From Selenomonas sp. F0473 (GTDB lineage: Bacteria > Bacillota > Negativicutes > Selenomonadales > Selenomonadaceae): a stretch of DNA of 64,000 bases. The stretch spans positions 1,322,470 to 1,386,469 of the forward strand of contig NZ_JH992902.1 in the NCBI RefSeq assembly GCF_000315545.1. Reading direction: 5' to 3'. Each line of letters starts with the position of its first letter. Positions within the stretch are counted from its first letter, which is position 1. The notes under the pieces are model-generated. The model was not told where the DNA came from. It did no database searches and saw only the letters and a list, made by a program, of their open reading frames with translations. Shown here in pieces: positions 63,746 to 64,000 of the stretch. Made by a program: the position numbers and the translations under genes.

Positions 63746-64000
63746 ATGAAATTCAAACACGTACGCGTCGTTCTTGTTCTCATCGCGGTGACCGCGCTCT
63801 CCGTGATCGCGTACCGCTCCTACAGCACGCAGACGACGCGGGCGCAGCTCCTCACGGGTACGGTTGAGGCGATGCGCATCGACATCAGCGCGAAGGAGAG
63901 CGGATACATTGAGGAGCTGCTGCTCACGGAGGGCATGGCGGTGCGCTCAGGGGACGTTGCCGCGCGCATTCGGCGCCCCGACCTTGCGGCGGCACGCCTG
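63746..64000 (+). CDS. HlyD-family membrane fusion protein, N-terminal part
   Basis: 85 residues to the window edge. A basic start, one membrane helix (VVLVLIAVTALSVIAY), then TGTVEAMRIDISAKESGYIEELLLTEGMAVRSGDV, the first half of the biotinyl-lipoyl-like domain of efflux adaptor proteins. An ABC or RND exporter is expected beyond the window. GGAAAGGATG precedes the ATG. Confidence 0.85.
   Translation, partial: MKFKHVRVVLVLIAVTALSVIAYRSYSTQTTRAQLLTGTVEAMRIDISAKESGYIEELLLTEGMAVRSGDVAARIRRPDLAAARL

Overview
The window (high GC, about 60%) looks like the chromosomal origin neighbourhood of a diderm Firmicute of the class Negativicutes, most likely Selenomonas or a close relative. Diderm traits are a TonB-dependent outer-membrane receptor and a membrane fusion protein. 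Firmicute traits are an LCP cell-wall ligase, an HPr/PTS operon, a GlpP-type antiterminator, a DUF1659/DUF2922 pair, a ComK-like protein and a holin-like type I toxin. The genus is inferred from gene content; no database was searched.

Left arm (1-31 kb): the end of a phosphohexomutase, a 7TM-GGDEF protein, a block of three DUF805 membrane proteins with a zinc-ribbon protein, gyrA, a CDF metal exporter, an iron uptake pair (TonB receptor and binding lipoprotein), an orphan citC, a methyltransferase/PAP2 pair, PepSY, EamA and Dps proteins, a PilJ/NarX-type chemoreceptor, dsdA, an acetyltransferase with a glycosyltransferase-like tail, a SirTM sirtuin/macrodomain pair, a type I toxin locus, then gyrB, dciA-like, recF, S4-domain yaaA, dnaN and dnaA, all on the minus strand.

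Origin core (32-37 kb): DnaA-box clusters lie between dnaN and dnaA and upstream of dnaA. On the plus strand follow rpmH, rnpA, yidD, a tandem hairpin-repeat element, yidC and jag. The usual continuation into mnmE-mnmG is interrupted by about 21 kb.

The interrupting segment (37.5-58 kb) holds an eight-gene minus-strand operon: HPr-like protein, galactitol-type EIIC, two hydroxyacid dehydrogenases, an SDR, an FGGY kinase, a GlpP-family antiterminator and a class II aldolase. Its 5' leader carries an intrinsic terminator that the encoded antiterminator may control. Next come a malic enzyme and an LCP protein, then an AT-rich intergenic region dense in DnaA boxes at 48.77-48.98 kb, which is a candidate second (or true) origin or a DnaA-titration site. 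To its right lie MgtC, dCMP deaminase, an Fe-alcohol dehydrogenase, an orphan gene with a G13 tract that puts its 5' end out of frame, an Rrf2/YdjM pair, a ComK-like protein, the DUF1659/DUF2922 pair, tRNA-Arg(CCU) and a GT41 glycosyltransferase.

Right end (58-64 kb): mnmE, mnmG, a third copy of the hairpin repeat, a candidate small RNA, a DUF4160/DUF2442 pair, a flavodoxin-fold lipoprotein beside an esterase fragment, and the start of an HlyD-type fusion protein preceded by a perfect inverted repeat.
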